A stretch of 64,000 nt of DNA from Ketogulonicigenium vulgare WSH-001 (GCF_000223375.1 NC_017384.1:1862501-1926500), one strand, 5' to 3'; positions 7,522 to 18,266 are shown, counted from the first letter of the stretch. A program made the numbers and translations. The notes: generated by a model from the sequence alone, not told the origin.

Positions 7522-10500
7522 TCAGCCGATCTCGGCCAAGCGGTCATAGGCGGCGCGCATCTGCGCCTCTTCCGCCTCGCGCAGGGACAGGTTCTCGCGC
7601 ACTTCCTCGACAACCTCCTCGGGGGCGGAAGCCACGAAGTTCGGGTTGTTCAGGCGACCGCGCAAACCGCCGAGTTCCTTGGCCAGCTTGTCCAGCGCCT
7701 TGCCGATGCGCGCCTTTTCGGCGGCAACGTCGATAATGTCGGCCAAAGGCAGCGCAAATGTCGCGCCAGCGGTCGGCACGGTGATCGCGCCTTTGGGCAC
7801 CTCGGCCGCCTCGGTCAGGCTGTCGATCCGCGCCAGACGCTTGATCAGCACCTCGTTGCGGCCCCAAGCGCCGCGCGCGACCTCGTCCGCCTCCAGCTGC
7901 AGCACCGGCACTTGCAGACCCGCAGGCACGTTCATCTGCGCCCGCACCGAACGCACGCCCTCGATCACCGAGATGACCCAGGACATTTCCGCATCCGCGC
8001 CTGCATCCACCAGATCGGCGGCGGCATAGGTCGGCCAATCCGACAGCGCCAGCAGGCGGTCACGCTGACCGGTGGTCTGCCACAGCTCTTCGGTGACGAA
8101 CGGCATGATCGGATGCAGCAGCACCAGACATTGATCCAGCACCCAGGCCATCGTGGCGCGCGTCTCGTCCCGCGCCGCGATATCCTCGCCCGACAGCAGC
8201 GGCTTGGAAAACTCGACATACCAGTCGCAGACCTTGCCCCAGACAAAGGCATAAAGCGCATTCGCGGCCACATCGAAACGATAGCTGTCCAGCGCCGCAT
8301 CGACCTCTTCGCGCACGCGGGCGGTCTCGCCGATGATCCAGCGGTTCACGGTCTGGCTGGCCCTGGGCGCTTGGCCATCGGCCGGGCGCGCGGCGAACAC
8401 ATCGTTCATCTCGGCAAAGCGGTGGGCGTTCCACAGCTTGGTGCCGAAATTGCGATAGCCCGCGATACGCTGCGTCGACAGTTTCAGATCGCGGCCCATT
8501 GCCGCCATCGCCGTCAGCGTGAACCGCACCGCATCCGCGCCATATTCGTCGATCAGCACCAGCGGGTCGAGGACATTGCCCAGCGACTTGGACATCTTCT
8601 TGCCCTTTTCATCCCGCACCAGCGCATGGACATAGACCGTCTTGAACGGCACATCATCCACCACCGCAAGCTGCATCATCATCATCCGGGCGACCCAGAA
8701 AAAGATGATGTCAAAGCCGGTGACCAGCACATTGGTCGGGAAGTATTTCGCAAGCTCGGGCGTCTGCTCGGGCCAGCCCAGCGTGCCGATGGGCCACAGG
8801 CCCGACGAGAACCAGGTATCCAGCACATCCGCATCGCGCCAGACCGGATAGACCAGCACAGTCGGGTCCTGCGTCAGATTATATTGCGCAAGGCCTGCCG
8901 CCAGCGCCTCGATCGCGGCAGCGCGGTCCGCCACCTCGACGATACGGGCATGCGACAGCGGCATCGGCGTATCGGCGATCTCGTCGCGGAAATTCTCGAC
9001 CACGCCGCTGAAATCGGCGGCGCAATGATAGACCGCGCCCGCATGGACCAAACGGTCCGAGGACAGAAGGCGCATGATCTCGACCTCGTCCAGCGCGCCG
9101 TCATTCTCGTCATCGCGATAGTTCGAGGCGCCCAGATCCAGACCATACCAAACCGGAATCTGGTGGCCCCACCACAGCTGGCGGCTGATGCACCATGGCT
9201 CGATATTCTCCAGCCAGTGGAAATAGACCTTGGCGTCGCGCTCGGGCAGGATTTGCGTATCGCCGTTCCTGACCGCATCAATCGCGGGGCCGACGATCTT
9301 GCTGGTGTCGACGAACCATTGGTCGGTCAGCATCGGCTCGATCACGACTTTCGACCGATCGCCAAAGGGCTGCATGATCGGCTTGCTGTCGACCACCGCC
9401 TCGCGGCTCAGATCCTCGGCCCCGGTTTCCTTGTCGATGGTCTTGACCAGACGCGTCACGGCAAGGCCCAGCGCGCCGATATCGGCGATGATCGCCTTGC
9501 GCGCCTCAAACCGATCCATGCCGCGATATTTCTCGGGCACCAGGTTCAGGCTGTCGATTTCTTCCTCGTTCGTCGCCGCGCCCGCCGCGATCTCGGCGGC
9601 GCGGGCGGCGGCCTCGGCATAGGGCAGGCCGTCAGCGCGCAGCGCGGCCTTGGTGTCCATCAGACGATACAGCGGCAGATTATGACGTTTGGCGACCTGA
9701 TAGTCGTTGAAATCATGCGCGCCGGTGATCTTCACCGCGCCCGAGCCAAAGGTCGGATCGGGATATTCATCGGCAATGATCGGGATCAGACGACCGGTCA
9801 GCGGCAGCTCGATCATCTTGCCGATAATGGCCGCATAGCGCGCATCGCTTGGATGCACCGCAACCGCGCCATCGCCCAGCATGGTTTCAGGACGCGTGGT
9901 GGCAATGGAAATCCAGTCCCGCATCTCGCGGAAGGTCACAGTGCCGTCTTCGTCCTTTTCGACATATTCATAGCTCTCGCCGCCGGCGAGCTTGTATTTG
10001 AAATGCCACATATGGCCCGCAACCTCGACATTCTCGACCTCGAGGTCAGAGATCGCCGTCTCGAAATGCGGGTCCCAGTTCACCAGACGTTTGCCGCGAT
10101 AGATCAGCCCCTTGGCATACATCTCGACAAAGACTTTGATGACGGCCTTTTGGAAATGCTCGTCCATGGTAAAGGCATTGCGATCCCAGTCGCAGCTGGC
10201 GCCAAGGCGCTTCAGCTGCTGGATGATCGTGCCGCCGGACTGCTCTTTCCACTCCCAGACCTTATCTAGAAAAGCCTCGCGGCCCATCTCGCGGCGACCG
10301 GGCAGACCGGCTTTGGCCAGCTCGCGCTCGACCACCATCTGCGTGGCGATACCGGCGTGATCCTGACCGGGCTGCCACAGCGTGTCAAAGCCGCGCATCC
10401 GGTGCCAGCGCGTCAGGATATCCTGCAGCGTGTTGTTAAAGGCATGGCCCATATGCAGGCTGCCGGTGACATTGGGCGGCGGAATGACGATGGAAAACGT

Positions 10501-10608
10501 CTCGGGGCGGCTCGCATTCGCGCCCGCACGGAAAGCGCCCGCGCTTTCCCATGTCTGATAAAGGCGCGCCTCGGCACTGGCGGCGTCAAAAGTCTTTTCC
10601 ATCGGCAT
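7522..10608 (-). CDS. valS: Valyl-tRNA synthetase
   Basis: A class I aminoacyl-tRNA synthetase of 1028 aa that charges tRNA-Val. The HIGH signature appears as LHMGHAF about residue 50 and the KMSKS loop as [15 protein letters not shown]. Between them lies the long CP1 editing domain that removes mischarged threonine, and the C-terminal 70 residues form the ValRS coiled-coil arm. The frame is open 35 codons upstream of the chosen start; [21 protein letters not shown] at 10608 is family-typical and follows an AAGG purine stretch. A second in-frame ATG at 10602 is an alternative. Confidence 0.96.
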   Translation of the reverse strand: MPMEKTFDAASAEARLYQTWESAGAFRAGANASRPETFSIVIPPPNVTGSLHMGHAFNNTLQDILTRWHRMRGFDTLWQPGQDHAGIATQMVVERELAKAGLPGRREMGREAFLDKVWEWKEQSGGTIIQQLKRLGASCDWDRNAFTMDEHFQKAVIKVFVEMYAKGLIYRGKRLVNWDPHFETAISDLEVENVEVAGHMWHFKYKLAGGESYEYVEKDEDGTVTFREMRDWISIATTRPETMLGDGAVAVHPSDARYAAIIGKMIELPLTGRLIPIIADEYPDPTFGSGAVKITGAHDFNDYQVAKRHNLPLYRLMDTKAALRADGLPYAEAAARAAEIAAGAATNEEEIDSLNLVPEKYRGMDRFEARKAIIADIGALGLAVTRLVKTIDKETGAEDLSREAVVDSKPIMQPFGDRSKVVIEPMLTDQWFVDTSKIVGPAIDAVRNGDTQILPERDAKVYFHWLENIEPWCISRQLWWGHQIPVWYGLDLGASNYRDDENDGALDEVEIMRLLSSDRLVHAGAVYHCAADFSGVVENFRDEIADTPMPLSHARIVEVADRAAAIEALAAGLAQYNLTQDPTVLVYPVWRDADVLDTWFSSGLWPIGTLGWPEQTPELAKYFPTNVLVTGFDIIFFWVARMMMMQLAVVDDVPFKTVYVHALVRDEKGKKMSKSLGNVLDPLVLIDEYGADAVRFTLTAMAAMGRDLKLSTQRIAGYRNFGTKLWNAHRFAEMNDVFAARPADGQAPRASQTVNRWIIGETARVREEVDAALDSYRFDVAANALYAFVWGKVCDWYVEFSKPLLSGEDIAARDETRATMAWVLDQCLVLLHPIMPFVTEELWQTTGQRDRLLALSDWPTYAAADLVDAGADAEMSWVISVIEGVRSVRAQMNVPAGLQVPVLQLEADEVARGAWGRNEVLIKRLARIDSLTEAAEVPKGAITVPTAGATFALPLADIIDVAAEKARIGKALDKLAKELGGLRGRLNNPNFVASAPEEVVEEVRENLSLREAEEAQMRAAYDRLAEIG

Positions 10609-10743
10609 TTCGGTCGCCTTTTCTGCACATCTGTTAGGGCCACCCAATAGCGGCTGAAGCGGTGCATGAAAAGGGTCTGGTGTTGCGCCCCCGCCGCCGC
10701 CTGCGCTAGGCATGGCGTATCACTTGCAAAGATCGGCCCGAAC

Positions 10744-11856
10744 ATGAGCGATGCGCGCCTCACCTCCCTTGCTGCCAGCCTGCCCGCCACCGTCCCCTTT
10801 GTCGGCCCCGAGGCGCAAGAGCGCGCCGCAGGCCGCCCCTTTGCCGCGCGGATCGGCGCCAATGAAAGCGTGTTCGGCCCCTCGCCCCGCGCGATTGCGG
10901 CGATGGCGGCGGCGTCCGAACATGTCTGGCAATATGCCGATCCGGAAAATCACGATCTGCGTGCGGCCATTGCCGCCTATCATGGCGTGCCGCCTGAAAA
11001 CATCGCCATTGATGCGGGCATCGACACGCTGCTGGGCCTGCTGGTGCGCCTGACGGTCGCGGCAGGGGATAAGGTCGTCACCTCGGCTGGGGCCTATCCC
11101 ACCTTCAACTTCCACGTCGCAGGCTTTGGCGGCGAATTGGTCACCGTGCCCTATAACGATGACCACGAGGACCCCGCCGCCCTGATCGCCAAGGCAGCCG
11201 AGGTGCAGGCAAAGCTGATCTATATCGCCAACCCCGACAATCCGATGGGCACGTGGCACAGCGCCGATGTGATCCAGCGTATGATCGACGCTGTCCCCGC
11301 TGGCAGCCTGCTGGTGCTGGACGAGGCCTATATCGAACTTGCGCCCGAGGGCACCGCCCCCGACCTGCACCCCGAGGAGGAGCGCGTGATCCGCATGCGC
11401 ACCTTTTCCAAGGCCTATGGCATGGCAGGCGCGCGCGTCGCCTATGCCATCGGGCCGGCGGGGCTGATCGCGGCCTTTGACCGGGTGCGCAATCATTTCG
11501 GCATGAACCGCACCGCGCAGATCGGCGCGCTGGCCGCCATTCAGGATCAAGCCTGGATCGACCATGTGCGCGCCCGTGTCACCGTGGCCCGCAACCGCAT
11601 TGCCGACATCGCTGCCGACAACGGCCTTAGCGTGCTGCCCTCGGCCACGAATTTCGTCGCCCTAGATTGCGGTCAGGACGGCGCCTTTGCGCGCCGCGTG
11701 CTGGACAGTCTGATCAAAGATGGAATTTTCGTGCGTATGCCGGGCGTCAGCCCGCTTAACCGTTGCATCCGCGTCTCGGCGGGCACGACCGCCGATCTGG
11801 ATGCCTTTGCCGCCGCGCTGCCAAAGGCGATCGCGGCGGCAAATCAGGGCGCTTAG
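10744..11856 (+). CDS. PLP-dependent aminotransferase, histidinol-phosphate aminotransferase-like
   Basis: A 370-aa class I/II (fold type I) aminotransferase related to HisC. The PLP-binding lysine is in RTFSKAYGMAGARVAYA, the substrate-side IGANESVFGPSP is at the N-terminus, and YIANPDNPMGTWH and LVLDEAYIEL are the usual cofactor motifs. The frame is open from 10666, but MSDARLTSLAASLP at 10744 is the likely start. It is not in a his operon, so it may be a second HisC or an aromatic or broad-specificity aminotransferase. Its stop codon overlaps the stop of the convergent class V aminotransferase. Confidence 0.85.
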   Translation: MSDARLTSLAASLPATVPFVGPEAQERAAGRPFAARIGANESVFGPSPRAIAAMAAASEHVWQYADPENHDLRAAIAAYHGVPPENIAIDAGIDTLLGLLVRLTVAAGDKVVTSAGAYPTFNFHVAGFGGELVTVPYNDDHEDPAALIAKAAEVQAKLIYIANPDNPMGTWHSADVIQRMIDAVPAGSLLVLDEAYIELAPEGTAPDLHPEEERVIRMRTFSKAYGMAGARVAYAIGPAGLIAAFDRVRNHFGMNRTAQIGALAAIQDQAWIDHVRARVTVARNRIADIAADNGLSVLPSATNFVALDCGQDGAFARRVLDSLIKDGIFVRMPGVSPLNRCIRVSAGTTADLDAFAAALPKAIAAANQGA

Positions 11857-13055
11857 GCCGCTTTTTTAGCTGCGGCGGCGATCACCTTGGTCGCGGCCGC
11901 CAGCGCACCTTCCCCGTGGGGAATGTCCAGCGCCTTCAGACCCGCATCCATCGCGCCCAAAACGCCAAAGACGTCATGCGCGTTCACGTGGCCCATGTGA
12001 CCGACGCGGAAATAATCCGCCGCCGGATCGCGGCCGAGGCTGACGCCCAGCGTGACGCCGGTGAATTTGGTTACCCAACCGCGCAGTGCATCGCCGTTGC
12101 CGGGGCCCGCATAGGCCGCCGTCACAGCGTGCGAGCGCAGCGAGGGATCAGACAGGCACAGCGATACCGGTCCGCCCGCCGACCAGGCATCAAACGCGGC
12201 CCAGACGGCCTGCGCCAGACCCGCATGGCGGGCCCAGACATTCTCTAGCCCCTCGGCCATGATCATATCCAGCGCGGCGCGCAGACCGTAGAGGTGCTGC
12301 ACCGGCGGGGTGCCGCCAAACAGACCATAGAACGCAGGCGGATTGGCGCGGGGCTTGAGATCCCAATAGGCAGGAACAAAGCCGACGCCCTCGCGCGCGG
12401 CCAGCGCTTTGGCACCGAAATAGACAAAGGAAATGCCGGGCGGCACCATCAGGCCCTTTTGGCTGGTCGCCACCATGACATCGACGCCCCAGGCATCCAT
12501 CTCGAACCGGTCGCAACCCAGCGACGCGATGCAGTCGACCATCAACAGGCCCGGATGACCCACCGCATCCATCACCTGGCGCACCGGCAACACCGGATTG
12601 CACAGCGAGGTCGCCGTATCGACATGGCTCATCAACACGGCCTTATAGGGCGTGCCGCTGGCCAGATCGGCGCGCAGGGCTTCCTCGGTCCGCGACAGGT
12701 CAATGCCAGTGGTCAGGCCGAAATCAACGACCACCACCTCGGCCCCCATGGCGCGCGCCTGATTGGCCCAGCCGATGCCGAAATTGCCGGTCGCCAGCAC
12801 CAGCACGCGATCCCCGCGCGCCAGCGTATTGGCAATCGCCCCTTCCCACGCCGCGTGACCATTGCCCAGATAGATCACCGGCAGCGCGCTGGCGGTGCGC
12901 GCCAGCTTTTGCAGATCGGGATAGATCGAGACGGTCATATCCAGCAGCGCGCCGCCGTAGATATCCGTCGAGGTGCGGTGCATGGCGCGCAGGACCTCGT
13001 CGGGGGTAACCGAGGGGCCGGGAATCGCAAGATGGGTTCTGCCATTGGCAAACAT
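11853..13055 (-). CDS. Class V aminotransferase, alanine/serine-glyoxylate aminotransferase family
   Basis: A 400-aa PLP enzyme of aminotransferase class V. The family opening AIPGPSVTPDEVLRAM is followed by LVDCIASLGCDRFEMD-type residues and the PLP lysine in MVATSQKGLMVPPG (about residue 198). Relatives transfer amino groups from serine or alanine to glyoxylate (serine cycle, photorespiration-like metabolism) or act on pyridoxamine; the sequence alone does not fix the substrate. The gene ends inside the stop codon of the convergent HisC-like gene, with no room for a separate terminator. Confidence 0.85.
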   Translation of the reverse strand: MFANGRTHLAIPGPSVTPDEVLRAMHRTSTDIYGGALLDMTVSIYPDLQKLARTASALPVIYLGNGHAAWEGAIANTLARGDRVLVLATGNFGIGWANQARAMGAEVVVVDFGLTTGIDLSRTEEALRADLASGTPYKAVLMSHVDTATSLCNPVLPVRQVMDAVGHPGLLMVDCIASLGCDRFEMDAWGVDVMVATSQKGLMVPPGISFVYFGAKALAAREGVGFVPAYWDLKPRANPPAFYGLFGGTPPVQHLYGLRAALDMIMAEGLENVWARHAGLAQAVWAAFDAWSAGGPVSLCLSDPSLRSHAVTAAYAGPGNGDALRGWVTKFTGVTLGVSLGRDPAADYFRVGHMGHVNAHDVFGVLGAMDAGLKALDIPHGEGALAAATKVIAAAAKKAA

Positions 13056-13356
13056 GTTAAGTCCAGACTGTCAGCTTGGGGTGGGATCTTGGCCTTCAGC
13101 CATGTGACAGGTTTTTCAGAACGTCAATGACCCACGGGCAAGCGACCGCCAGATTTTCGACAAGGTGACTTGCTCGGTTCATAACGGCGACATAAAACTT
13201 TACAAACATGGCGACCGCATTGCAGATGATCACCAGGGCCCTTTGGCCGGAACGGGACAGATGAACGTATATAACGCCGCCCCGCAACCGATTATGTCTG
13301 ATCGGTGGACTCCCGTGTGCTTGGCCATGCCGACGCTCAGCCCGACGGAGCCACGC
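13056..13356. other. Intergenic region between divergent genes
   Basis: About 300 bp separate the class V aminotransferase start from the phosphatase start preferred here. The phosphatase frame is open back to 13165, so part of this stretch could be coding if an upstream start is used (ATG at 13261 or 13294). A CTTGCT / TAAAAC pair around 13168-13198 could be a promoter toward the phosphatase. No RNA gene, repeat or conserved small ORF is evident. Confidence 0.4.
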
Positions 13357-13974
13357 ATGATTGATACCGGCCGCGTTACATGCCCCTCGGGTTGGCGCGA
13401 CACGCTGGATTTTCTGTTCCTCGACCATGCCGTACTGCGTTACACATGGTGCAATCAGGCCAAGGTATGCGATGATGTATGGCGGTCGAACCATGCAGGA
13501 TTTGGCCGTCTGCGCCGCCTGCGTGATCAAGGCATTAAGGCCATTTTGACCCTGCGCGGCAGCAGTCCCAGCGCCGCGAACCGGTTCGAGGCTGCCGCCT
13601 GCCACACACTGGGCCTGCACCTTTATTCCGTTTCGCTCGAGGCGCGCCGCGCCCCCAAACGCGACGAGGTGCTGCGCCTGTTCAACACGTTTCGCGCCCT
13701 GCCGCGCCCGTTTTTGATGCATTGCAAATCGGGGGCCGACCGCGCGGGACTAGCGGGCGCGCTTTATCTGCTGGGGATGCAAGGCGCAACGATAGAGCAG
13801 GCGCGCAAGCAGCTATCGCTGCGCTATTTGCACATCCGCGCCTCGCAAACCGGGGTGCTTGATCATGTGCTGGACCTTTACGAAAACGACTTCCGGCGAT
13901 ACCCGATAGGGATCGAAGAATGGTTCGCGACGAAATACGATCGCGACGCCGCCACGGAGAGTTTTCGTAGATGA
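13357..13974 (+). CDS. Dual-specificity/tyrosine protein phosphatase
   Basis: A cysteine phosphatase with the CX5R signature HCKSGADRAG (Cys123, Arg129 counted from the start used here) and the upstream general-acid region. The pattern LFLDHAVLRY...WRSNHAGFGRLRRLRDQGIKAILTLRG is that of alphaproteobacterial phosphatases of this type. The frame is open from 13165; the ATG at 13357 has GGAG 6 nt upstream and starts close to the conserved core, giving 205 aa. The stop overlaps the start of the ABC transporter (ATGA), so the two are translationally coupled. A role in controlling envelope or polysaccharide export is inferred from the operon only. Confidence 0.85.
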   Translation: MIDTGRVTCPSGWRDTLDFLFLDHAVLRYTWCNQAKVCDDVWRSNHAGFGRLRRLRDQGIKAILTLRGSSPSAANRFEAAACHTLGLHLYSVSLEARRAPKRDEVLRLFNTFRALPRPFLMHCKSGADRAGLAGALYLLGMQGATIEQARKQLSLRYLHIRASQTGVLDHVLDLYENDFRRYPIGIEEWFATKYDRDAATESFRR

Positions 13975-15764
13975 CCATCCCAGCCCCTGACAGTGCCCAA
14001 CAAACGCCGGATATGCAGCCGCATTTGTTCAGATGGTACTGGCAGGAGTTTCTGGGCCGCTACTGGCCGCTGTTGCTGATTGCGATCATCCTGATGGCGA
14101 TCGAGGGGGCGACCCTCGCCAGTTTCGCCGTGATGATGCAGCCGATGTTCGACAGCATTTTCGAAGGCGGCAGCCGCGCCGCCCTATGGGGCATCGGCCT
14201 TGCGATGCTGGCGATCTTTACGCTGCGGGCCTTTGCCTCGCTGGGGCAAAAGATCCTTGTGACGCGGGTCAATGAACTGGTTGGCGCACGGCTGCGGGCG
14301 CGCCTGCTGTCGCATCTGATGACGCTGGATGGCAGCTTTCACCAACAGCATCCGCCGGGGCAGTTGATCGAACGGGTGCAGGGTGATGTGAACGGCATTA
14401 CATCCATCACCGCGATGATCCTGATCAGCCTTGGCCGCGATCTGGCGGCGGTGCTGGCGCTGTTTGCGGTGGCGCTGGTGACCGATTGGCAATGGACGCT
14501 GATCGCGCTGGTGGGCATTCCGCTGCTGGTCGCGCCCTCGCTGGTTGTGCAGCGTCTTGTCCGCCGCCTGACCCGCAAATCGCGCGAGGTCGAGGGGACG
14601 CTCTCGACCCGACTGGACGAGGTGTTCCACGGCATCAACCCCGTCAAGCTGAACAATCTTGAGGATTATCAAAGCCGCCGCTATCGCGACCTGTTGGGGC
14701 AAAAGGTGCGCCTTGCGACATCCTCGGCGGCTGGCAAGGCCGCGATCCCCTCGCTGGTGGATATCATGACCGGCCTTGGGTTCATGGGCGTCATGGTGCT
14801 GGGCGGCGGCGAGATCCTCAGCGGCGAAAAGACCATGGGCCAGTTCATGACCTTTTTCACCGCCATGGCCTCGGTTTTTGGGCCGCTGCGGCGGCTGGCG
14901 GGGCTGTCGGGGTCATGGCAAGCGGGTCAGGTGGCGCTCGAGCGGTTGAAATCCGTCCTTGATATCGCGGCGAGCATTACCCCGACGGACCGCCCGCAAC
15001 CCATCCCACAGGCGCCGCCCGAGATCCGCCTGCAAGATGTGCGGCTGGATTACGGCACCACCGAAGTGCTGCACGGCGTCACCTTTACGGCGGCTGCGGG
15101 CAAGACGACAGCGCTGGTCGGCGCATCTGGCGCGGGCAAAAGCAGTGTGTTCAACCTGTTGCCGCGTCTGATCGACCCCTCGTCCGGCGCGGTGCTGATC
15201 AACGGCATCTCGAACAAGGATTTCGCGCTGCATGATCTGCGCGACCTGTTCAGCGTGGTCTCGCAAGATTCGGCACTGTTCGATGAGAGCTTGCGCGACA
15301 ATATCCTGCTGGATCGCCCCGCGCCCGAGGATTCCATGCTAGAGGATGTGCTGGCCGCCGCCCATGTCACCGATTTCCTGAAAGCCCTGCCCGAGGGGCT
15401 GGATAGCCCGGTCGGCCCGCGCGGATCGGCCCTATCCGGGGGGCAACGCCAGCGCGTCGCCATCGCCCGCGCGCTGCTGCGCGACACGCCCGTGCTGCTG
15501 CTGGACGAGGCGACATCCGCCCTCGACACACGCTCTGAGGTGCTGGTGCAACAGGCGCTGGAACAGCTCTCGCACGGGCGCACCACGCTGGTCATCGCGC
15601 ATCGGCTGTCGACCATCCGCAACGCCGATAGTATCGTGGTGATGGATGCGGGACGCGTGGTCGATCAGGGCACGCATGACGAGCTGCTTGCACGCGGCGG
15701 TATCTATGCCGATCTATATGCGATGCAGTTCCGCAGCAGCGCCGAAAGTGAGACCGACGAATGA
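13971..15764 (+). CDS. MsbA-like ABC exporter, fused permease and ATPase
   Basis: A 597-aa half-transporter with six N-terminal transmembrane helices (residues about 25-310) and a C-terminal nucleotide-binding domain. Walker A is GASGAGKS at residues 384-391, the signature LSGGQRQR starts at residue 488, and Walker B follows as VLLLDEATSALD, with the switch histidine in VIAHRLSTI. The closest well-known relatives are MsbA/lipid flippases and type I peptide exporters; the substrate is not determined. It sits between a phosphatase and ygfZ with four-base ATGA overlaps on both sides, so all three form one coupled operon. Confidence 0.9.
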   Translation: MTIPAPDSAQQTPDMQPHLFRWYWQEFLGRYWPLLLIAIILMAIEGATLASFAVMMQPMFDSIFEGGSRAALWGIGLAMLAIFTLRAFASLGQKILVTRVNELVGARLRARLLSHLMTLDGSFHQQHPPGQLIERVQGDVNGITSITAMILISLGRDLAAVLALFAVALVTDWQWTLIALVGIPLLVAPSLVVQRLVRRLTRKSREVEGTLSTRLDEVFHGINPVKLNNLEDYQSRRYRDLLGQKVRLATSSAAGKAAIPSLVDIMTGLGFMGVMVLGGGEILSGEKTMGQFMTFFTAMASVFGPLRRLAGLSGSWQAGQVALERLKSVLDIAASITPTDRPQPIPQAPPEIRLQDVRLDYGTTEVLHGVTFTAAAGKTTALVGASGAGKSSVFNLLPRLIDPSSGAVLINGISNKDFALHDLRDLFSVVSQDSALFDESLRDNILLDRPAPEDSMLEDVLAAAHVTDFLKALPEGLDSPVGPRGSALSGGQRQRVAIARALLRDTPVLLLDEATSALDTRSEVLVQQALEQLSHGRTTLVIAHRLSTIRNADSIVVMDAGRVVDQGTHDELLARGGIYADLYAMQFRSSAESETDE

Positions 15765-16501
15765 CCCATGCCCGTAAAGTCTTTGCCATCACTGGCACGG
15801 ATCGCCTGCCGTTCTTGCAAAATCTGGTGACCAACGATGTGAAACGGGCCGAAGGCGCGCTGGTCTATACCGCGCTGCTGACGCCGCAGGGCAAGTTCAT
15901 CGCCGATTTCTTTTTGCACGAGGATGGCAGCCGTCTGCTGCTGGACGTGGATGCGGGCGCGGCGGCGGCGCTGATCCCGCGCCTGTCGATGTATCGGTTG
16001 CGCGCCGATGTGCAGATTGCCGAGACGGATCTGGTGGTCTCGCGCGGCACGGGGGATGCGCCCGCGGGCGCGCTGGCCGATCCGCGTGATCCGCGTCTGG
16101 GCTGGCGGCTGTATGGCGCGGCGGATGTCTCGGATGCGACCGATTGGGACGCGCTGCGCGTCGATCTGCTGGTGCCCGAGATGGGCGCGGAGCTGACCGG
16201 CGAGAGCTATATTCTGGAAAACGGGTTCGAGCGATTGCACGGCGTCGATTTCCGCAAGGGCTGCTATGTCGGGCAGGAAGTCACCGCCCGCATGAAACAT
16301 AAAACCGAGCTGCGTAAGGGCCTTGCGCGCGTGCAGGTGGTGGGCGATGCCGCCCCCGGCACGGTGATCATGGCCGGCGATCGCGAGGCCGGGCAGCTGC
16401 TGACACGCGCGGGCGATCAGGCGATTGCCTATCTGCGGTTCGACCGCGCGGGCGGCGAGATGACCGCAGGCAGCGCGCGCGTGACACGCCTGCCCGATTA
16501 G
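15761..16501 (+). CDS. ygfZ: Folate-binding YgfZ/GcvT-like protein
   Basis: A 246-aa member of the YgfZ/IBA57 family, folate-dependent helpers of iron-sulfur cluster enzyme maturation. The invariant motif KGCYVGQEVTARMKHK (about residues 167-182) contains the conserved cysteine. The N-terminus (FLQNLVTNDV) has the GcvT-like folate-binding start. It starts within the ABC transporter stop codon (ATGA), and its own stop overlaps that of the convergent IMPase gene by 4 nt. Confidence 0.9.
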   Translation: MTHARKVFAITGTDRLPFLQNLVTNDVKRAEGALVYTALLTPQGKFIADFFLHEDGSRLLLDVDAGAAAALIPRLSMYRLRADVQIAETDLVVSRGTGDAPAGALADPRDPRLGWRLYGAADVSDATDWDALRVDLLVPEMGAELTGESYILENGFERLHGVDFRKGCYVGQEVTARMKHKTELRKGLARVQVVGDAAPGTVIMAGDREAGQLLTRAGDQAIAYLRFDRAGGEMTAGSARVTRLPD

Positions 16502-17346
16502 ACCGCGTCGGCCTGCAAAAAACGGAACCGATCCGCGACCATCTGCCAGATCTCTTCGGATGCGGCGCTGACCAGATAGCCATGCGGGCGGGCGACGTTG
16601 TAATCCTCACCATCAATGAAACGCGCAACGCCCCCTGCCCCTTTGACCGCGACGACGCCCGCCGCGTGATCCCAAGGGTTGGGCTTGTGGTGGCTGATCA
16701 GAAATTCGGCCTGACCGCGCGCGATCATGCGGTATTCGTGGCAAGAACAGCGCAAAGCCGTCGCACTGGCGAAGCCGTCCATCGCGGCGGTGACCGTCTG
16801 GCGGTGGTGGCGGTGCATAATCTCGAACGGAACAAAGCCGGTCATCTTGGCCGGGTCGCGCTCGTCCGAGGTGTGGACGCTTTGGCTAAAGCCGTCAGCG
16901 GTGACAAAACGCGTCGGCTGGCCCGCGTGGGCGACAACCCAATCCTGCGCGACGGGATCGAAAAGCACACCGAAATCAGGTACTTCGCGGTGCGCAACCG
17001 CAAGGATCATGCCAAATAGCGCGACGCCTTTGGTAAAATTCCACGTGCCATCGACCGGATCGAGGATCACGGATGTGGCGGCCAGCCCGATCTGATCGCG
17101 CAGGATAGGATCGACCGAGATCGCCTCTTCGCCCAGCACCACCGCGCCGGGCATCACGGCAGGAATAGCGGCGGTCATGCGGCGTTCGGACAGAATATCC
17201 GCGGCGGTGACCAGATCGCCGGGATGGGATTTGGTCGAAATTTCATCCGCGTGAAGGTTGCGAAACCGGGGCAGGATCTCGGCCCGCGCGGCGTCTTGCA
17301 TGATGGCGATCAGATCGCGTTCTTGCTGGGGGGTCACGTGCATCAT
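16498..17346 (-). CDS. Inositol monophosphatase-family phosphatase
   Basis: A 282-aa Mg2+-dependent phosphatase of the IMPase fold, the second of three in the window. Motifs are GEEAISVDP for the metal-binding glutamates and ILDPVDGTWNFTKG for the signature; the C-terminal motif is WDHAAGVVAVKGAGG. The variant DGTWNF in place of DGTxNF and the weak overall match suggest a substrate other than inositol phosphate, such as another small phosphomonoester. It lies immediately downstream of efp on the same strand, a common neighbour pair in Rhodobacteraceae. Two ATG codons start the frame (17346 and 17343). Confidence 0.82.
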   Translation of the reverse strand: MMHVTPQQERDLIAIMQDAARAEILPRFRNLHADEISTKSHPGDLVTAADILSERRMTAAIPAVMPGAVVLGEEAISVDPILRDQIGLAATSVILDPVDGTWNFTKGVALFGMILAVAHREVPDFGVLFDPVAQDWVVAHAGQPTRFVTADGFSQSVHTSDERDPAKMTGFVPFEIMHRHHRQTVTAAMDGFASATALRCSCHEYRMIARGQAEFLISHHKPNPWDHAAGVVAVKGAGGVARFIDGEDYNVARPHGYLVSAASEEIWQMVADRFRFLQADAV

Positions 17347-17380
17347 CTGTCCTGCATGGCTTTCAGCCAGTCAGACCATG

Positions 17381-17417
17381 AAAAAAGGCGCGGCGCTAGT
17401 CGCACCACGCCCTTTTT
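17381..17417 (-). terminator. Imperfect hairpin between efp and the IMPase gene
   Basis: An A-tract and GGCGCGG on one side face CCACGCC and a T-tract on the other (plus-strand view). The stem has a bulge and a mismatch, so it is a weaker candidate than the other terminators here. On the minus strand it would end or attenuate the efp transcript before the downstream phosphatase gene. Confidence 0.45.
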
Positions 17418-17433
17418 ACAGCCGTCCAATCGC

Positions 17434-17997
17434 TTAGGCGCGCTCGGAATATTCCATGGTTTCGGTGTTGACGACGATCAGCTCGTCCGGGCCGACAAAG
17501 GGCGGCACCATGACGCGCACGCCGTTATCCAATATCGCAGGCTTAAAGCTTTTCGCGGCGGTCTGACCCTTCATCACCGGCTCGGTCTCGGCGATGCGGC
17601 AGGTGACTTTGGGCGGCAGGGCGACGTTCAGCGCCTCGTCGCCGAAATACTCGATCATGATCGTCATGCCGTCTTGCAAGAACGGGCGGCGGTCGCCCAA
17701 CAGGTCCGACGACAGCTCGGTCTGCTCGAACGTCTCGGTATCCATAAAGGTCAGGATGCCGTCGGTTTCATACAGGAATTGCTGATCTTTACGTTCCAGA
17801 CGCACCGAGTCGACCTTGTCTTCGGACCGGAAACGCTCGTTCAGCTTACGGCCATCACGCAGGTTCTTTAGCTCGACCTGTGCAAAGGCACCGCCCTTGC
17901 CGGGTTTCACATGGTCCACTTTGACCGCAGCCCACAGGCCGCCATCATGATCAAGGATGAAGCCGGGTTTGATTTCGTTCGCGTTAATCTTGGCCAT
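17434..17997 (-). CDS. efp: Translation elongation factor P
   Basis: A 187-aa EF-P that relieves ribosome stalling at polyproline stretches. The N-terminal KOW-like domain has the modification loop [10 protein letters not shown] with the lysine normally beta-lysylated; two OB domains follow, ending in the typical [31 protein letters not shown] at 17997 is the canonical start, although the frame is open to 18159. A lysine-type EF-P normally implies EpmA/EpmB elsewhere in the genome; neither is in this window. Confidence 0.96.
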   Translation of the reverse strand: MAKINANEIKPGFILDHDGGLWAAVKVDHVKPGKGGAFAQVELKNLRDGRKLNERFRSEDKVDSVRLERKDQQFLYETDGILTFMDTETFEQTELSSDLLGDRRPFLQDGMTIMIEYFGDEALNVALPPKVTCRIAETEPVMKGQTAAKSFKPAILDNGVRVMVPPFVGPDELIVVNTETMEYSERA

Positions 17998-18266
17998 GAT
18001 GCCCTTCGAGGGATTGGGAAGCGGGTTGAACCCGCGCTCTGCGCGCCTATATCGAGGGTGCGGCAATCTGACAAGCTGTGGCCCTGCTGCACCAGCACCG
18101 CAGCAATCGCTGCGCAGATCAGGTCCGTTCACAAAATGCCTGCTAATCAGGCAAGTCATGCCCTAGATGCATGACAGCCATGCAAAATTAAAAACCCTGA
18201 TTCGGGCCACACTGGCGTATTGCCTGACGCCTGAACAATGACATGCTAAATACTGTGGGGAAACAG

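Noticed and set aside
7912..10269. 785-codon open frame on the plus strand
   Set aside because: Antisense shadow of valS in GC-rich DNA; low-complexity His/Arg/Asp composition and no domain.
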